Assembly: GCA_025458085.1 (NCBI GenBank)
Contig: JALOTC010000007.1
Coordinates: 1 to 36,548, forward strand
DNA: 36,548 nucleotides
Direction of reading: 5' to 3'
Source: Cypionkella sp.
GTDB taxonomy: Bacteria; Pseudomonadota; Alphaproteobacteria; Rhodobacterales; Rhodobacteraceae
In this document: positions 16,226-24,384 of the stretch, piece after piece
Layout: each line of letters opens with the position of its first letter
Numbering within the stretch: position 1 is the first letter of the stretch
The notes under the pieces: model-generated
Seen by the model: only the letters and a program-made list of their open reading frames with translations
Told to the model about the DNA's origin: nothing
The model's database searches: none
Position numbers and translations under genes: made by a program

Positions 16226-17248
16226 TTACTTTGACTTTGCGCCCTTCTTGCGTTGCGCATATCCGGCGATGCCGATCGCGATCAGCAATGTCGCGCCGTT
16301 GAACAACGGTTCTACCCAGAAGCTGCCGCCGAATTGCTGGATGCCCGAGATGCCCACGGCAAGGATCATCACCCCAACGATGGTACCCCAAACGTTGACA
16401 CGCCCCGGCTTTATGGTGGTAGAGCCGAGGAAGGCCCCAACCAATGCGGGCAGCAGGAATTCCAACCCGACGCTCGCCTGCCCGATCCTTAGTTTGGAGG
16501 CGAGCAACACCCCCGCCACGGCCGTGAGTAGCCCTGATGTCACAAAGGCCCCGATGACGAATTTGCGGGTGGGTATGCCGTTCAACTCGGCCGCGCGTTG
16601 GTTTGCACCAATCGCGTAAAGATATCGGCCGATCGGTGTGTATTCCAAAACAACCCAGAGCGTGACCGTGATCGCCAAGACATAAAAGGCGGTGATGGGC
16701 AGGCCGAAGACGAAGGTGCCGTTGATCGCATAAAAGGAGTCGGGGAGCGCGCCCACCATCTGCCGCCCGCCCGTATGCCAGAGCGCGAGGGCGTAAAGGA
16801 TGGTACCCGTGCCCAGAGTGGCAATGAAACTGTCAATCCGCGCGACTTCGACCAAAAGGCCGTTCAATGCACCGGTCACCACTCCGAGGATCAGAACGAT
16901 GCCAACCGCCATTGGCCAAGGCAGGCCAGCCATGGTTTGCAGGCTGATGGCGAGGATGTGCCACAGCACGATCCCGTAGCCCACCGTCAAGTCAATCCGG
17001 CCCGCGACCATTGGGATCATCGCGGCCAGCGACAACAGCGCAATGATTGCCTTGTCTGACAAAATTGCCCGCAGGTTCAGCATGGTCGGGAAGGTCTGCG
17101 GCAACAGGATCGAAAACAGCACGATCAGCCCGAACATCAGGATCACCAGCCCATAGGTCGGGGCGAGCCGGAACGCCTTTTGCATCAGGGACAAGCCCTT
17201 CAGTTCATCTTTTGTGGGTTCGACAGCGTTTGATTCAATTCCGGGCAT
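16226..17248 (-). CDS. Sugar ABC transporter permease (CUT2/RbsC type)
   Basis: This 340-residue integral membrane protein has eight to ten hydrophobic segments and the markers of the branched-chain/ribose permease family: DKAIIALLSLAAMIPMVAGRIDLTVG, LNGLLVEVARIDSFIATLGT, and YAIGANQRAAELNGIPTRK, the loop thought to contact the ATPase. The start at 17248 follows the ATPase stop by 7 bp with GAGGA in between, so translation is probably coupled. The binding-protein gene follows after 24 bp. It forms the inner-membrane channel of the importer. Confidence 0.93.
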   Translation of the reverse strand: MPGIESNAVEPTKDELKGLSLMQKAFRLAPTYGLVILMFGLIVLFSILLPQTFPTMLNLRAILSDKAIIALLSLAAMIPMVAGRIDLTVGYGIVLWHILAISLQTMAGLPWPMAVGIVLILGVVTGALNGLLVEVARIDSFIATLGTGTILYALALWHTGGRQMVGALPDSFYAINGTFVFGLPITAFYVLAITVTLWVVLEYTPIGRYLYAIGANQRAAELNGIPTRKFVIGAFVTSGLLTAVAGVLLASKLRIGQASVGLEFLLPALVGAFLGSTTIKPGRVNVWGTIVGVMILAVGISGIQQFGGSFWVEPLFNGATLLIAIGIAGYAQRKKGAKSK

Positions 17249-17255
17249 AATGTCC

Positions 17256-18749
17256 TCAGGCAGCTTCTCCGGCCGAGGCGGCCTGGATCAGGGATTCGGT
17301 GGAAAGATCGATGCCGGTCAGTTCCGCGACGGGCAGCCCACGCGAAAAGACGATGGCACGATGGCAGATGGCGGCGATTTCCTCGAAATCGGTCGAAACA
17401 ACGAGCACCCCCATTCCCGAGGCAAGGGCCTGATAAAGGAGATGGTAAATCTCGGCCTTCGCCCCCACGTCGACCCCTGCAGTCGGGTCTTCGGTGATGA
17501 GCAGCCTGCGCCCACTGTCTAGCCAGCGCCCAACGACGACCTTTTGCTGGTTCCCGCCCGAAAGCGCCTCGATCGCCAAGGTCGGATCGTTGGGCGAAAG
17601 CCCAACACGGCGTCCCAACGCGCGGGCGGCCTCCTCCTCGCGCCGGGGGGGCAGCGCTGAAAGAAGGCCCCGCCCCGTGGCCGAAGGGTTCAGGAAGGCG
17701 TTTTCGCGGATTGACAGGCCGGGGGCGACGCTTTCGGCCACACGGTCGCGTGCGACCAGTCCGATGCCCGATTGCATTGCGCGTTGTGCGCTGCGCAGGT
17801 CGGGCGCGGCCCCATCCAGCACGATGCGGCCGGCATGAGGCGTCACACCAAAGAGCGCACGCCCGATATCCTCGTGCCCCGCTCCACGCAGACCAGCAAG
17901 ACCGAGCAACTCGCCCCGCCTGATCTCAAAGCTGACCGGACCGACGGCCGGGGTGGCCAGCCCCTCGACCCGCAGGATAGCAGGCCCCTCTTGCACGGGC
18001 GGGCGGGCAATCTCTCGCGCTTTGCGCCCCACGATCAGGCTGACCAACTCCTCAGGGGTCGTATGTCCGATTGGCCGCAGCCCAACCATCTGGCCGTCGC
18101 GCAGCACTGCCACACGGTCCGCGATGCGGAAGATCTCGTCCAGCCTATGGCTCACATAGATCATTCCCACCCCTTTTTCCCGAAGCGGACGCAACGCGGC
18201 AAAGAGGCGCTCCACTTCATCGGCGGGCAAGCTCGCAGTCGGCTCGTCCAGCACAAGAAAATCGCAATCGGCGGCCAGCGCCCGCGCAATCGCAACAAGA
18301 GACTTCTGGGTGCGCGTCAGACTGGCCACCCGGGCCGTGGACGAAAAGTCGGCCTCTACCAAGCGCAGCGCAGCATCTGCCTTGGCTTCCGTGGCGGGCC
18401 AGTCAATCCGCCGGCCTCTCCGGACATAGCCCAGTGCAAGCGCAATGTTTTCGGCGACGCTCATCCATTCGATCAGGCCAAGGTCCTGATGAATAAAGGC
18501 AACCTTCTGTCCACCCGTCTTGCCCGCCTCGTGGAAATAGGGTGTTCCATCAAGGAATACGCCACCTTCGTCGGGGCGATGTATACCGCCCAAGACCTTG
18601 ATCAGAGTGGATTTTCCTGCGCCATTTTCGCCAAGAAGGGCTACGATCTCTCCCCGATCGACCTTTAGTGAGATGCCCTTCAGCGCTCGCGTGCCGCCAA
18701 AGGATTTGACAATGCGATCAAACAGCAGGCCGCCGGTGGACGATTGCAT
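17256..18749 (-). CDS. Sugar ABC transporter ATP-binding protein (two domains)
   Basis: This 497-residue protein has two nucleotide-binding domains, as in RbsA/XylG. The first has Walker A GENGAGKST (about 40), Walker B FLVLDEPTASL and switch His in VSHRLDE. Its signature region is SLTRTQKSLVAIARAL, less canonical than the second domain. The second domain has a weak Walker A region (GLAGLRGAGHEDIG), signature LSGGNQQKVVVGRWL and Walker B LLITEDPTAGVDVGAK. Uneven domains are normal for CUT2 importers. The start has GGGAGG upstream. It is the first gene of the ABC operon and diverges from a LacI regulator; a GntR-like operator (18805-18816) lies 56 bp upstream. Confidence 0.93.
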   Translation of the reverse strand: MQSSTGGLLFDRIVKSFGGTRALKGISLKVDRGEIVALLGENGAGKSTLIKVLGGIHRPDEGGVFLDGTPYFHEAGKTGGQKVAFIHQDLGLIEWMSVAENIALALGYVRRGRRIDWPATEAKADAALRLVEADFSSTARVASLTRTQKSLVAIARALAADCDFLVLDEPTASLPADEVERLFAALRPLREKGVGMIYVSHRLDEIFRIADRVAVLRDGQMVGLRPIGHTTPEELVSLIVGRKAREIARPPVQEGPAILRVEGLATPAVGPVSFEIRRGELLGLAGLRGAGHEDIGRALFGVTPHAGRIVLDGAAPDLRSAQRAMQSGIGLVARDRVAESVAPGLSIRENAFLNPSATGRGLLSALPPRREEEAARALGRRVGLSPNDPTLAIEALSGGNQQKVVVGRWLDSGRRLLITEDPTAGVDVGAKAEIYHLLYQALASGMGVLVVSTDFEEIAAICHRAIVFSRGLPVAELTGIDLSTESLIQAASAGEAA

Positions 18750-18804
18750 GACTGGCCCCTCCCGGCGCAGATGGTCACCTGCTACCGGCTTCCCCCTCCA
18801 CTGG

Positions 18805-18816
18805 TTTACCGGTAAC
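18805..18816. promoter_or_regulatory. GntR-like operator candidate upstream of the ABC operon
   Basis: TTTACCGGTAAC contains the perfect palindrome TTACCGGTAA (18806-18815). The E. coli GntR/IdnR operator, as I recall it, is built on ATGTTA and TAACAT half sites around a CCGG/CCGA-like centre, which this resembles. It lies 56 bp upstream of the ABC ATPase start and about 90 bp upstream of the LacI start, between divergent genes. Confidence 0.55.
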
Positions 18817-18859
18817 GTAGGCAGAGTGGCGTGGGTCCACCATATCTGTCAAGCGAGAA

Positions 18860-18871
18860 GTTAACGATAAC
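18860..18871. promoter_or_regulatory. Shared dyad GTTAACGATAAC upstream of LacI regulator 1
   Basis: GTTAACGATAAC followed by ATGA. The same 12 bases occur at 23073-23084 and, inverted, at 29667-29678. It is 32 bp before the GTG start of the LacI gene at 18904, a position suited to autoregulation and to control of the divergent ABC operon. Confidence 0.6.
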
Positions 18872-18903
18872 ATGAGCCGCGACATTCCGCCCCGGAGGCA
18901 TCT

Positions 18904-19899
18904 GTGAAAGCCAGTTTGGAAGATATCGCCCGTGTGGCGGGTGTCTCGAAAATGACCGTCAGCCGCGTTCTGCGCGGCGCGTCTGGCTTTTCTGATGAAA
19001 CACGGGACCGCGTCCTGCAAATAGCTCAGAACCTTGGCTATGTCCCCAACCGACTGGCTGCCGCCTTCGGCGCGGATCAGGCCAGTACACTGGTCGGCAT
19101 GTGCGTGCCGCGACTGACCTCTGGTCTGTTCGGGCATGTTCTCGATGGCGTTGACAGGGCGCTGACCCGGCTAGGCTTTCAACTGATGATCGGGGCCAAC
19201 AACCATTCACTGGCGGAAGAGGAGGCCTGGATCCGACAGGTGGTCAGCTGGCGTCCGGCAGGCCTGATTCTCTCCGGCCGCACGCACACCCCTGCGACGG
19301 TCGATCTGTTGCGGCTATCGGCCCTGCCTGTCGTCGAAATCTGGGACCTGACGACCCGCCCGATCGATCTTGCCATCGGATTTTCTCATGTCGATTGCGG
19401 GGTCGAGATGGGTCAACACCTGATCAGGCGAGGCAGACGTCGGATCGGTTATCTTGGGGCGCTGGCGCGTGCTGATGTGATGGGGGCCGCGCGGCTGCAA
19501 GGGCTGCAACAGGCTCTGCAACAGGCCGGCCATCCGCTGGAAGCGGTGGAGATACTGCACGACGCCCCCGGCTTCTATGCCGGGTACTATGGGCTAGAGA
19601 TGCTTCTTGCCCGCGCGCCGGAATTAGATGCGGTTGCCTTCCATAATGATGAAATGGCGATCGGAGGGCTGGCATGGTGCCAGAAATGTGGGCTTCGCGT
19701 TCCCGAAGATATCGGTATCGCAGGCTGGGGCGGGATGGAGGCCGCCTCGATCCTGCCGCGCAGGCTCACCACAACGCAGGTCCCAACCACCGCTATTGGC
19801 AAGGCCGCGGCCGAAGCGCTGGTCGCGCGGCTACAGGGCGCAAATATACCAGAGGTCACGGTTCTGCCGACCCGGCTCATCCCCGGCGAAACGGTCTAA
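18904..19899 (+). CDS. LacI family regulator 1 (GntR-like)
   Basis: This 331-residue repressor has the LacI helix-turn-helix at residues 4-50 (LEDIARVAGVSKMTVSRVL, then NLGYVPNRLAAAFG hinge) and a periplasmic-binding-like effector domain. The recognition segment KMTVSR and the inducer-domain run RTHTP followed by PVVEIWD are close to what I recall of E. coli GntR, the gluconate repressor. The start is GTG at 18904 with GGAGG about five bases upstream. It diverges from the ABC operon and has a GntR-like dyad in its own upstream region (18860-18871). The effector is probably a sugar acid such as gluconate or idonate, by inference from context. The 127 bp after it, before the convergent SMP-30 gene, hold only a weak hairpin, CCCCT (20009-20013) and AGGGG (20019-20023). 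Confidence 0.92.
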   Translation: MKASLEDIARVAGVSKMTVSRVLRGASGFSDETRDRVLQIAQNLGYVPNRLAAAFGADQASTLVGMCVPRLTSGLFGHVLDGVDRALTRLGFQLMIGANNHSLAEEEAWIRQVVSWRPAGLILSGRTHTPATVDLLRLSALPVVEIWDLTTRPIDLAIGFSHVDCGVEMGQHLIRRGRRRIGYLGALARADVMGAARLQGLQQALQQAGHPLEAVEILHDAPGFYAGYYGLEMLLARAPELDAVAFHNDEMAIGGLAWCQKCGLRVPEDIGIAGWGGMEAASILPRRLTTTQVPTTAIGKAAAEALVARLQGANIPEVTVLPTRLIPGETV

Positions 19900-20026
19900 A
19901 CTCTCCTCATCCCTCGTTTGGCTTCTGAATTTCCCCCCTTCATCTTGGCAAAATGACTCGGGCCGTCGGTCCTCGCCCCGTGCCTCAAGGACGGCGTGCC
20001 GCGCCTTACCCCTTGAACAGGGGCCA

Positions 20027-20908
20027 TCACATCCCGTTTCGATTCAGAACCACTGCGTAAAGGCTGGTCGTCGCTGTGATAAACAGCCGATGCTTGGCCC
20101 TGCCACCAAAGCAGAGGTTAGACACGATCTCTGGCACAAGGATCTTGCCCAGAAGCCTTCCGTCCGGCGCAAGGCAATGCACGCCATCTGCTGCCGAGGA
20201 CCAGAGATTACCCTCCGTATCCACCCGCATTCCATCGGCACAGCCGGGGCTGATCTTGTGAAAGAGCCGCCCGTTTTCAGGCCGCCCCGCCACCATGTCA
20301 AAGACACGGATCGATTGGGGGTCAGCGGAAAACATCCGTCCCGTATCGGCAACATAAAGACGGCTTTCATCAGGGCTAAATGCCAGACCATTGGGGCAGG
20401 CCATATCGGTAATCATCGCCTCTAGCTTGCCATCGGGGGGCAGACGATAAACAGCGCAGGGTAGCTCCTGCGGCGCGCGGAAACCTTCATAATCGGTCAT
20501 GATCCCGTAATGCGGATCGGTGAACCAGATCGTGCCATCCCGCGCGACAACGACGTCGTTGGGGCTGTTCAGCGGCTTTCCCTCAAAGCTGTCCGCCAGC
20601 ACCGTCACGGTCCCATCCCATTCGGTGCGCGTGACGCGCCGGGTTCCATGTTCGCAACTGATCAGCCGACCTTGCCGGTCACGGGTATGACCATTCGCGA
20701 ATTGGGAAGGCGCGCGAAAGGTGGTGATCCCTTCCTCTGTCCAGCGCAGGATGCGATTATTCGGAATATCCGAGAACAATAGACAATTCTGGTCGCCAAA
20801 CCACACGGGGCCTTCTACCCAATCAAAGCCGGTGGCCAGCCGTTTCAAGGGCGCGTTCCCCATCACATAGGTCGCGAAGACTGGGTCTCGGATTTCAAAG
20901 GAAGTCAT
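20027..20908 (-). CDS. SMP-30/gluconolactonase family lactonase
   Basis: This 293-residue beta-propeller protein of the SMP-30/Gnl/LRE family has the expected metal-site residues: E32 in WVEGPVW, N117 in NSPNDVV, N173 in CPNGLAFSPDE and D225 in CADGMRVD. Members hydrolyse sugar lactones to aldonic acids with a divalent metal. There is no signal peptide, so it should act in the cytoplasm. The ATG at 20908 has GGGAG about ten bases upstream. It is the third gene in a minus-strand unit after the GhrB-like and idonate dehydrogenase genes, separated from the latter by 147 bp with no obvious ORF. A substrate such as gulono-, idono- or gluconolactone would feed the pathway encoded around it. Confidence 0.9.
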   Translation of the reverse strand: MTSFEIRDPVFATYVMGNAPLKRLATGFDWVEGPVWFGDQNCLLFSDIPNNRILRWTEEGITTFRAPSQFANGHTRDRQGRLISCEHGTRRVTRTEWDGTVTVLADSFEGKPLNSPNDVVVARDGTIWFTDPHYGIMTDYEGFRAPQELPCAVYRLPPDGKLEAMITDMACPNGLAFSPDESRLYVADTGRMFSADPQSIRVFDMVAGRPENGRLFHKISPGCADGMRVDTEGNLWSSAADGVHCLAPDGRLLGKILVPEIVSNLCFGGRAKHRLFITATTSLYAVVLNRNGM

Positions 20909-21055
20909 GCAGGGTATCTCCCGGTCTATGCCGTACAGGGGGAAGCATGGCCTTTACCTCAGCCTTACCGATCCGGCAGGGCGTTTCAAGACAGGCGTAG
21001 GGGTCCAGCAGGCGGGCAAAAGGCGGCGGGGTGACCGTATTCGCGGCGATCAGGG

Positions 21056-22087
21056 TCATGAAAAGGCAATCTGCGCCTTCATCGCCTGTGTTCGGTCCGA
21101 GGCGAGACGGAAGGCCACCTCTGCCTGATCCAACGGTACAGTCTGAGTGATCAGTGGCTTCACATTGATCAATGCCTTCTGCATGAGACCAACCCCAAAG
21201 GCGAATTCCGAATGGAAGCGGAAAGAACCGCGCAGTTCCAATTCCTTTGCGGTAATTGCCATCATGGGCAGTGCCATATCCCCGCCAAGGCCCAATTGCA
21301 GGATCACCCCTCGCGGACGCAAGGCCGGAATGGCCCCGGCCAGGGCGGCGGCAACGCCGGTGCATTCATAAAGCACATCGAAACTTCCCTTATCCGCCGC
21401 ATAGCCAGCCAGCGCATCGGGATCGCGCCCGGTGTTGATCACCCGGTCCGCCCCGACCTTTGCCGCGAGCGACAGGGTGAAATCCGAAAGATCGGTGGCC
21501 ACGATCTCTGCCGCGCCTGCCCGCCGCGCCGCGAGGATCGACAGAACACCAATCGGCCCGCAGCCTGTGACGAGCACGCGCTTGCCCAGTATCCCGCCCG
21601 CGCGGGCCGTGGCATGGAGCGTCACGGCCAAGGGTTCGGCCATCGCCGCCTCGCCCGCCGTCAGCCCCGTGGCATCGACGCATTGGCTTGCATCCGCCAC
21701 AAGGCTTTCGCGAAAGGCCCCCTGAATATGGGGAAAGGGCATGGCAGAACCGTAGAAGCGCATGTTGAGGCATTGGTTCGGCAGGCCCTCCAGACAGTAA
21801 CGGCACCCCCCGCAGGGGCGCGAAGGCGACACCGCGACAAGCTGCCCCGGCTGAAAGCCAGTTACGCCCGGCCCTAATTCCTCGACATAGGCCGAAACCT
21901 CATGGCCGAGGATCATCGGCTCACGCAGGCGCACGGCGCCAAAGCCGCCATTGTGGTAGTAATGCAGGTCAGACCCGCAAATCCCGCCAGTCGCAAGGCG
22001 CAGGCGCATCTGGCCGGGACCGGGGCGTTCCGCGGGCCGCTCCTCGATCCGCAGGTCATGGGCGGCGTGGATGACGATCGCGCGCAT
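21056..22087 (-). CDS. idnD: L-idonate 5-dehydrogenase
   Basis: This 343-residue zinc-dependent medium-chain dehydrogenase shows the catalytic zinc site C37 (GGICGSDLHYYHNG), H62-E63 (GHEV) and the structural zinc cysteines C92, C95, C98 and C106 (PCGGCRYC, NQC). The Rossmann motif is VTGCGPIGVLS. The GGICGSDLHYY region and overall length match E. coli IdnD, which oxidises L-idonate to 5-keto-D-gluconate. Sorbitol or xylitol dehydrogenase is an alternative, but a gluconate 5-dehydrogenase and gluconokinase nearby make the idonate route the best reading. ATG at 22087 follows the upstream gene by one base (TGA C ATG). An upstream extension is out of family and rejected. Confidence 0.88.
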   Translation of the reverse strand: MRAIVIHAAHDLRIEERPAERPGPGQMRLRLATGGICGSDLHYYHNGGFGAVRLREPMILGHEVSAYVEELGPGVTGFQPGQLVAVSPSRPCGGCRYCLEGLPNQCLNMRFYGSAMPFPHIQGAFRESLVADASQCVDATGLTAGEAAMAEPLAVTLHATARAGGILGKRVLVTGCGPIGVLSILAARRAGAAEIVATDLSDFTLSLAAKVGADRVINTGRDPDALAGYAADKGSFDVLYECTGVAAALAGAIPALRPRGVILQLGLGGDMALPMMAITAKELELRGSFRFHSEFAFGVGLMQKALINVKPLITQTVPLDQAEVAFRLASDRTQAMKAQIAFS

Positions 22088-22088
22088 G

Positions 22089-23054
22089 TCACAGCACCGG
22101 GGTAGGCAGCGGCTTGCCCGCGAAATGCGCGGCCAGATTATCGCGCACCAGCTGGCCCATGGCCTTGCGCGTCTCGAAGGTGCCGCTGGCGTGGTGGGGC
22201 TGCAACAGCACATTGGGCAGAGACAGGAAGCGGGGGTTCAGCTTTGGCTCGCCTTCGAAAACATCCAGCGCGGCAGAGCCAAGCCTGCCGCTTTCCAGCG
22301 CATCCAGCAGGGCGTTTTCATCAATGTTAGAGGCGCGGCTGATGTTGATCAGCATCCCCTCTGGCCCCAAGGCCTCGATCACGCGGGCATTCACGATGTG
22401 GCGCGTGGCGGCCGAGGCGGCGAGGCTGACGAAAAGGAAATCCGACCGGGCGGCAAGCGCCACGGGATCGGCGATGAATGCCCATCCCCGCGCCTCTGCC
22501 TCTGGCTTGGGGGCACGGCTGGAATAGGCGATCTCCATGTCAAAGCCCGCCAGACGTTTGGCCACTTCAAACCCGATCCGGCCAAGGCCCAGAACCCCGG
22601 CGCGCTTGCCCCAAACCTTGCGCTGCAAAGGGTATAGCCCCTTGGCGGCCCATGATCCGTCGCGCACCCAAGCCTCGGCCCCGATGATACCGCGTGATTG
22701 CGCCAGCATCATCCCCACCCCCAAATCCGCCACGTCATTGGTCAGCACATCGGGCGTGTTCGTCACACGAATGCCGCGTGCGCGGCAGGCGTCCAGATCA
22801 ACCGCATCATAACCCACGCCATAGACGCTGATGATTTCCAGATTCGGGCAGGCCGCGATCATCGCTGCATTGGCCCCAAGTTCGCCGCGCGTGGCGATAC
22901 CGCGAATCTTCGGGCCATGTTCGGCAAGAAAGGCCGCTTTGTCCGACGCCTCGAAATAGCGATGCGCATGATAGGCGGCGTCGAGCGGGGCCTGATCCCA
23001 TTCCGGGTAAGGGCCGACTTGCAGGATATGGGGCTTGTCCATCTTCTCTCCCAT
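22089..23054 (-). CDS. 2-hydroxyacid dehydrogenase, GhrB-like 2-ketoaldonate reductase
   Basis: This 321-residue D-isomer-specific 2-hydroxyacid dehydrogenase has the NAD(P) motif GLGRIG (156-161), catalytic R240 (LINISRAS), E269 (DVFEGEP) and H287 (LLQPHHASGT). E. coli GhrB reduces 2-keto-L-gulonate to L-idonate and 2-ketogluconate to gluconate. Its place directly before idnD points to that class, though hydroxypyruvate or glyoxylate reduction cannot be excluded. Two starts are possible: ATG at 23054 without a clear Shine-Dalgarno, or ATG four codons later at 23042 with GGGAGAAG immediately before it, which is very close. It diverges from idnO with a shared operator and promoter region of 80 bp. 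Confidence 0.88.
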   Translation of the reverse strand: MGEKMDKPHILQVGPYPEWDQAPLDAAYHAHRYFEASDKAAFLAEHGPKIRGIATRGELGANAAMIAACPNLEIISVYGVGYDAVDLDACRARGIRVTNTPDVLTNDVADLGVGMMLAQSRGIIGAEAWVRDGSWAAKGLYPLQRKVWGKRAGVLGLGRIGFEVAKRLAGFDMEIAYSSRAPKPEAEARGWAFIADPVALAARSDFLFVSLAASAATRHIVNARVIEALGPEGMLINISRASNIDENALLDALESGRLGSAALDVFEGEPKLNPRFLSLPNVLLQPHHASGTFETRKAMGQLVRDNLAAHFAGKPLPTPVL

Positions 23055-23060
23055 CGGGGC

Positions 23061-23089
23061 TTGACAGCTTTTGTTAACGATAACATAAA
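23061..23089 (+). promoter_or_regulatory. idnO promoter with GntR-like operator in the spacer
   Basis: TTGACA (23061-23066), a 17-base spacer and CATAAA (23084-23089) form a good sigma-70 promoter for idnO, with about 40 nt of leader to the ATG at 23135. The dyad GTTAACGATAAC (23073-23084) fills the spacer and touches the -10, an ideal place for repression. The same gap serves the divergent GhrB-like gene. Confidence 0.6.
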
Positions 23090-23134
23090 CAGCAAATCCC
23101 CCGCTTGTCGAGGGCGAAGTGAAGGAGCATCAAG

Positions 23135-23890
23135 ATGTCGGCCCAGCTTTTCGATCTGACCGGGAAACGCGCGCTGATCACCGGATCGTCGCAGGGCATC
23201 GGCTTTGCCTTGGCGCAAGGTTTGGCTGCGGCGGGGGCAAAGGTGGTGCTGAACGGGCGCGATACGGCCAAATTGGCCGAGGCTGCGGCCCGGATTACGG
23301 GCGCGCAGACACTGGCCTTCGATGCAACCGACCACGAGGCTGTGCGCGCCGCCATCGACGGGTTCGAGGCGCAGGGCAATGAGATCGACATTCTGGTGAA
23401 CAACGCCGGGATGCAGCATCGCGCACCATTAGAGGATTTCCCCGCCGATGCCTTTGATCGGCTGCTGCAGACCAATATTGCCAGTGTCTTTCATGTGGGA
23501 CAGGCGGTCGCGCGCCACATGATCGGGCGCGGACGGGGCAAGATCATCAATATCGCCAGCGTCCAGACCGCACTCGCCCGTCCCTCCATCGCGCCCTATA
23601 CGGCGACGAAAGGCGCCGTTGGAAACCTGACGAAAGGCATGGCGACCGATTGGGCGAAACACGGGCTGAACTGCAATGCCATCGCACCGGGCTATTTCGA
23701 TACACCGCTCAATGCGGCACTGGTCGCGGACCCGGCCTTTAGCGCGTGGCTGGAAAAGCGCACCCCCGCAGGGCGGTGGGGCAAGGTGGAGGAGTTGCAG
23801 GGTGCCTGCATCTTCCTCGCATCAGATGCGGCGAGTTTCGTGAACGGCCATATCCTCTATGTCGATGGCGGGATCACGGCCTCGCTATGA
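23135..23890 (+). CDS. idnO: Gluconate 5-dehydrogenase (5-ketogluconate reductase)
   Basis: This 251-residue short-chain dehydrogenase has the cofactor motif GSSQGIG (17-23), NNAG (89-92), catalytic S142, Y155 and K159 (IASVQTALARPSIAPYTATK) and the family ending YVDGG. It resembles E. coli IdnO along its length (APGYF, AFSAWLEKRTPAGRWG-like, FVNGH), an enzyme that reduces 5-keto-D-gluconate to D-gluconate. The ATG at 23135 has AAGGAG eight bases upstream. It is the first gene of a four-gene operon; the stop overlaps gluconokinase as ATGA. Together with idnD and gluconokinase it completes an idonate-to-6-phosphogluconate route. Confidence 0.92.
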   Translation: MSAQLFDLTGKRALITGSSQGIGFALAQGLAAAGAKVVLNGRDTAKLAEAAARITGAQTLAFDATDHEAVRAAIDGFEAQGNEIDILVNNAGMQHRAPLEDFPADAFDRLLQTNIASVFHVGQAVARHMIGRGRGKIINIASVQTALARPSIAPYTATKGAVGNLTKGMATDWAKHGLNCNAIAPGYFDTPLNAALVADPAFSAWLEKRTPAGRWGKVEELQGACIFLASDAASFVNGHILYVDGGITASL

Positions 23891-24384
23891 CCCTACGCGT
23901 GGTGATCATGGGCGTCTCGGGCTGCGGCAAATCCAGCGTGGGCGCGGCGCTGTCGGTGCGCCTTGGCATCCCCTATCGCGATGGCGATGATCTGCACCCT
24001 GCCGCGAATGTGGCCAAGATGCGCGCGGGCATCCCCTTGGGGGACGAAGATCGCTGGCCATGGCTGGACCGCGTGGCCAACGTGCTGCGGCGCGAGGCAC
24101 CAGTCCTCGTCGGTTGCTCTGCCCTGCGCCGCGCCTATCGCGACCGCATTCGCGCGGGCGCGGGCGGGCCTGTGCGCTTTGTCCATCTGACAGGAGGCCG
24201 CGCGGTGATCGCGGCGCGGATGGCTGCGCGCGAGGGGCATTACATGCCGCCTTCGCTGCTGGATAGCCAGTTCGCCACGCTGGAACCGCCCGGCCCGGAG
24301 GAGGCGTTCAGCATCGACATCGACCAACCGCTTGCCGCCATTGTGGATGGCATCCTTCCCGCGCTTTCAGGAGAGACACGATGA
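23887..24384 (+). CDS. gntK: Gluconokinase
   Basis: This 165-residue P-loop kinase has Walker A GVSGCGKS (9-16), DGDDLHP, KMRAGIPLGDEDRWPWL and GCSALRRAYRD, all hallmarks of the GntK/IdnK family that phosphorylates D-gluconate to 6-phosphogluconate. Length is typical. The start at 23887 overlaps the idnO stop (ATGA), and its own stop overlaps the next gene the same way. The product can enter the Entner-Doudoroff or pentose phosphate pathway; the required edd/eda or gnd genes are not in the window. Confidence 0.95.
   Translation: MTLRVVIMGVSGCGKSSVGAALSVRLGIPYRDGDDLHPAANVAKMRAGIPLGDEDRWPWLDRVANVLRREAPVLVGCSALRRAYRDRIRAGAGGPVRFVHLTGGRAVIAARMAAREGHYMPPSLLDSQFATLEPPGPEEAFSIDIDQPLAAIVDGILPALSGETR

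Noticed and set aside
20009-20023. CCCCT-TGAAC-AGGGG hairpin between LacI-1 and SMP-30
   Set aside because: The stem is only five base pairs with no T-tract, too weak to call a terminator.
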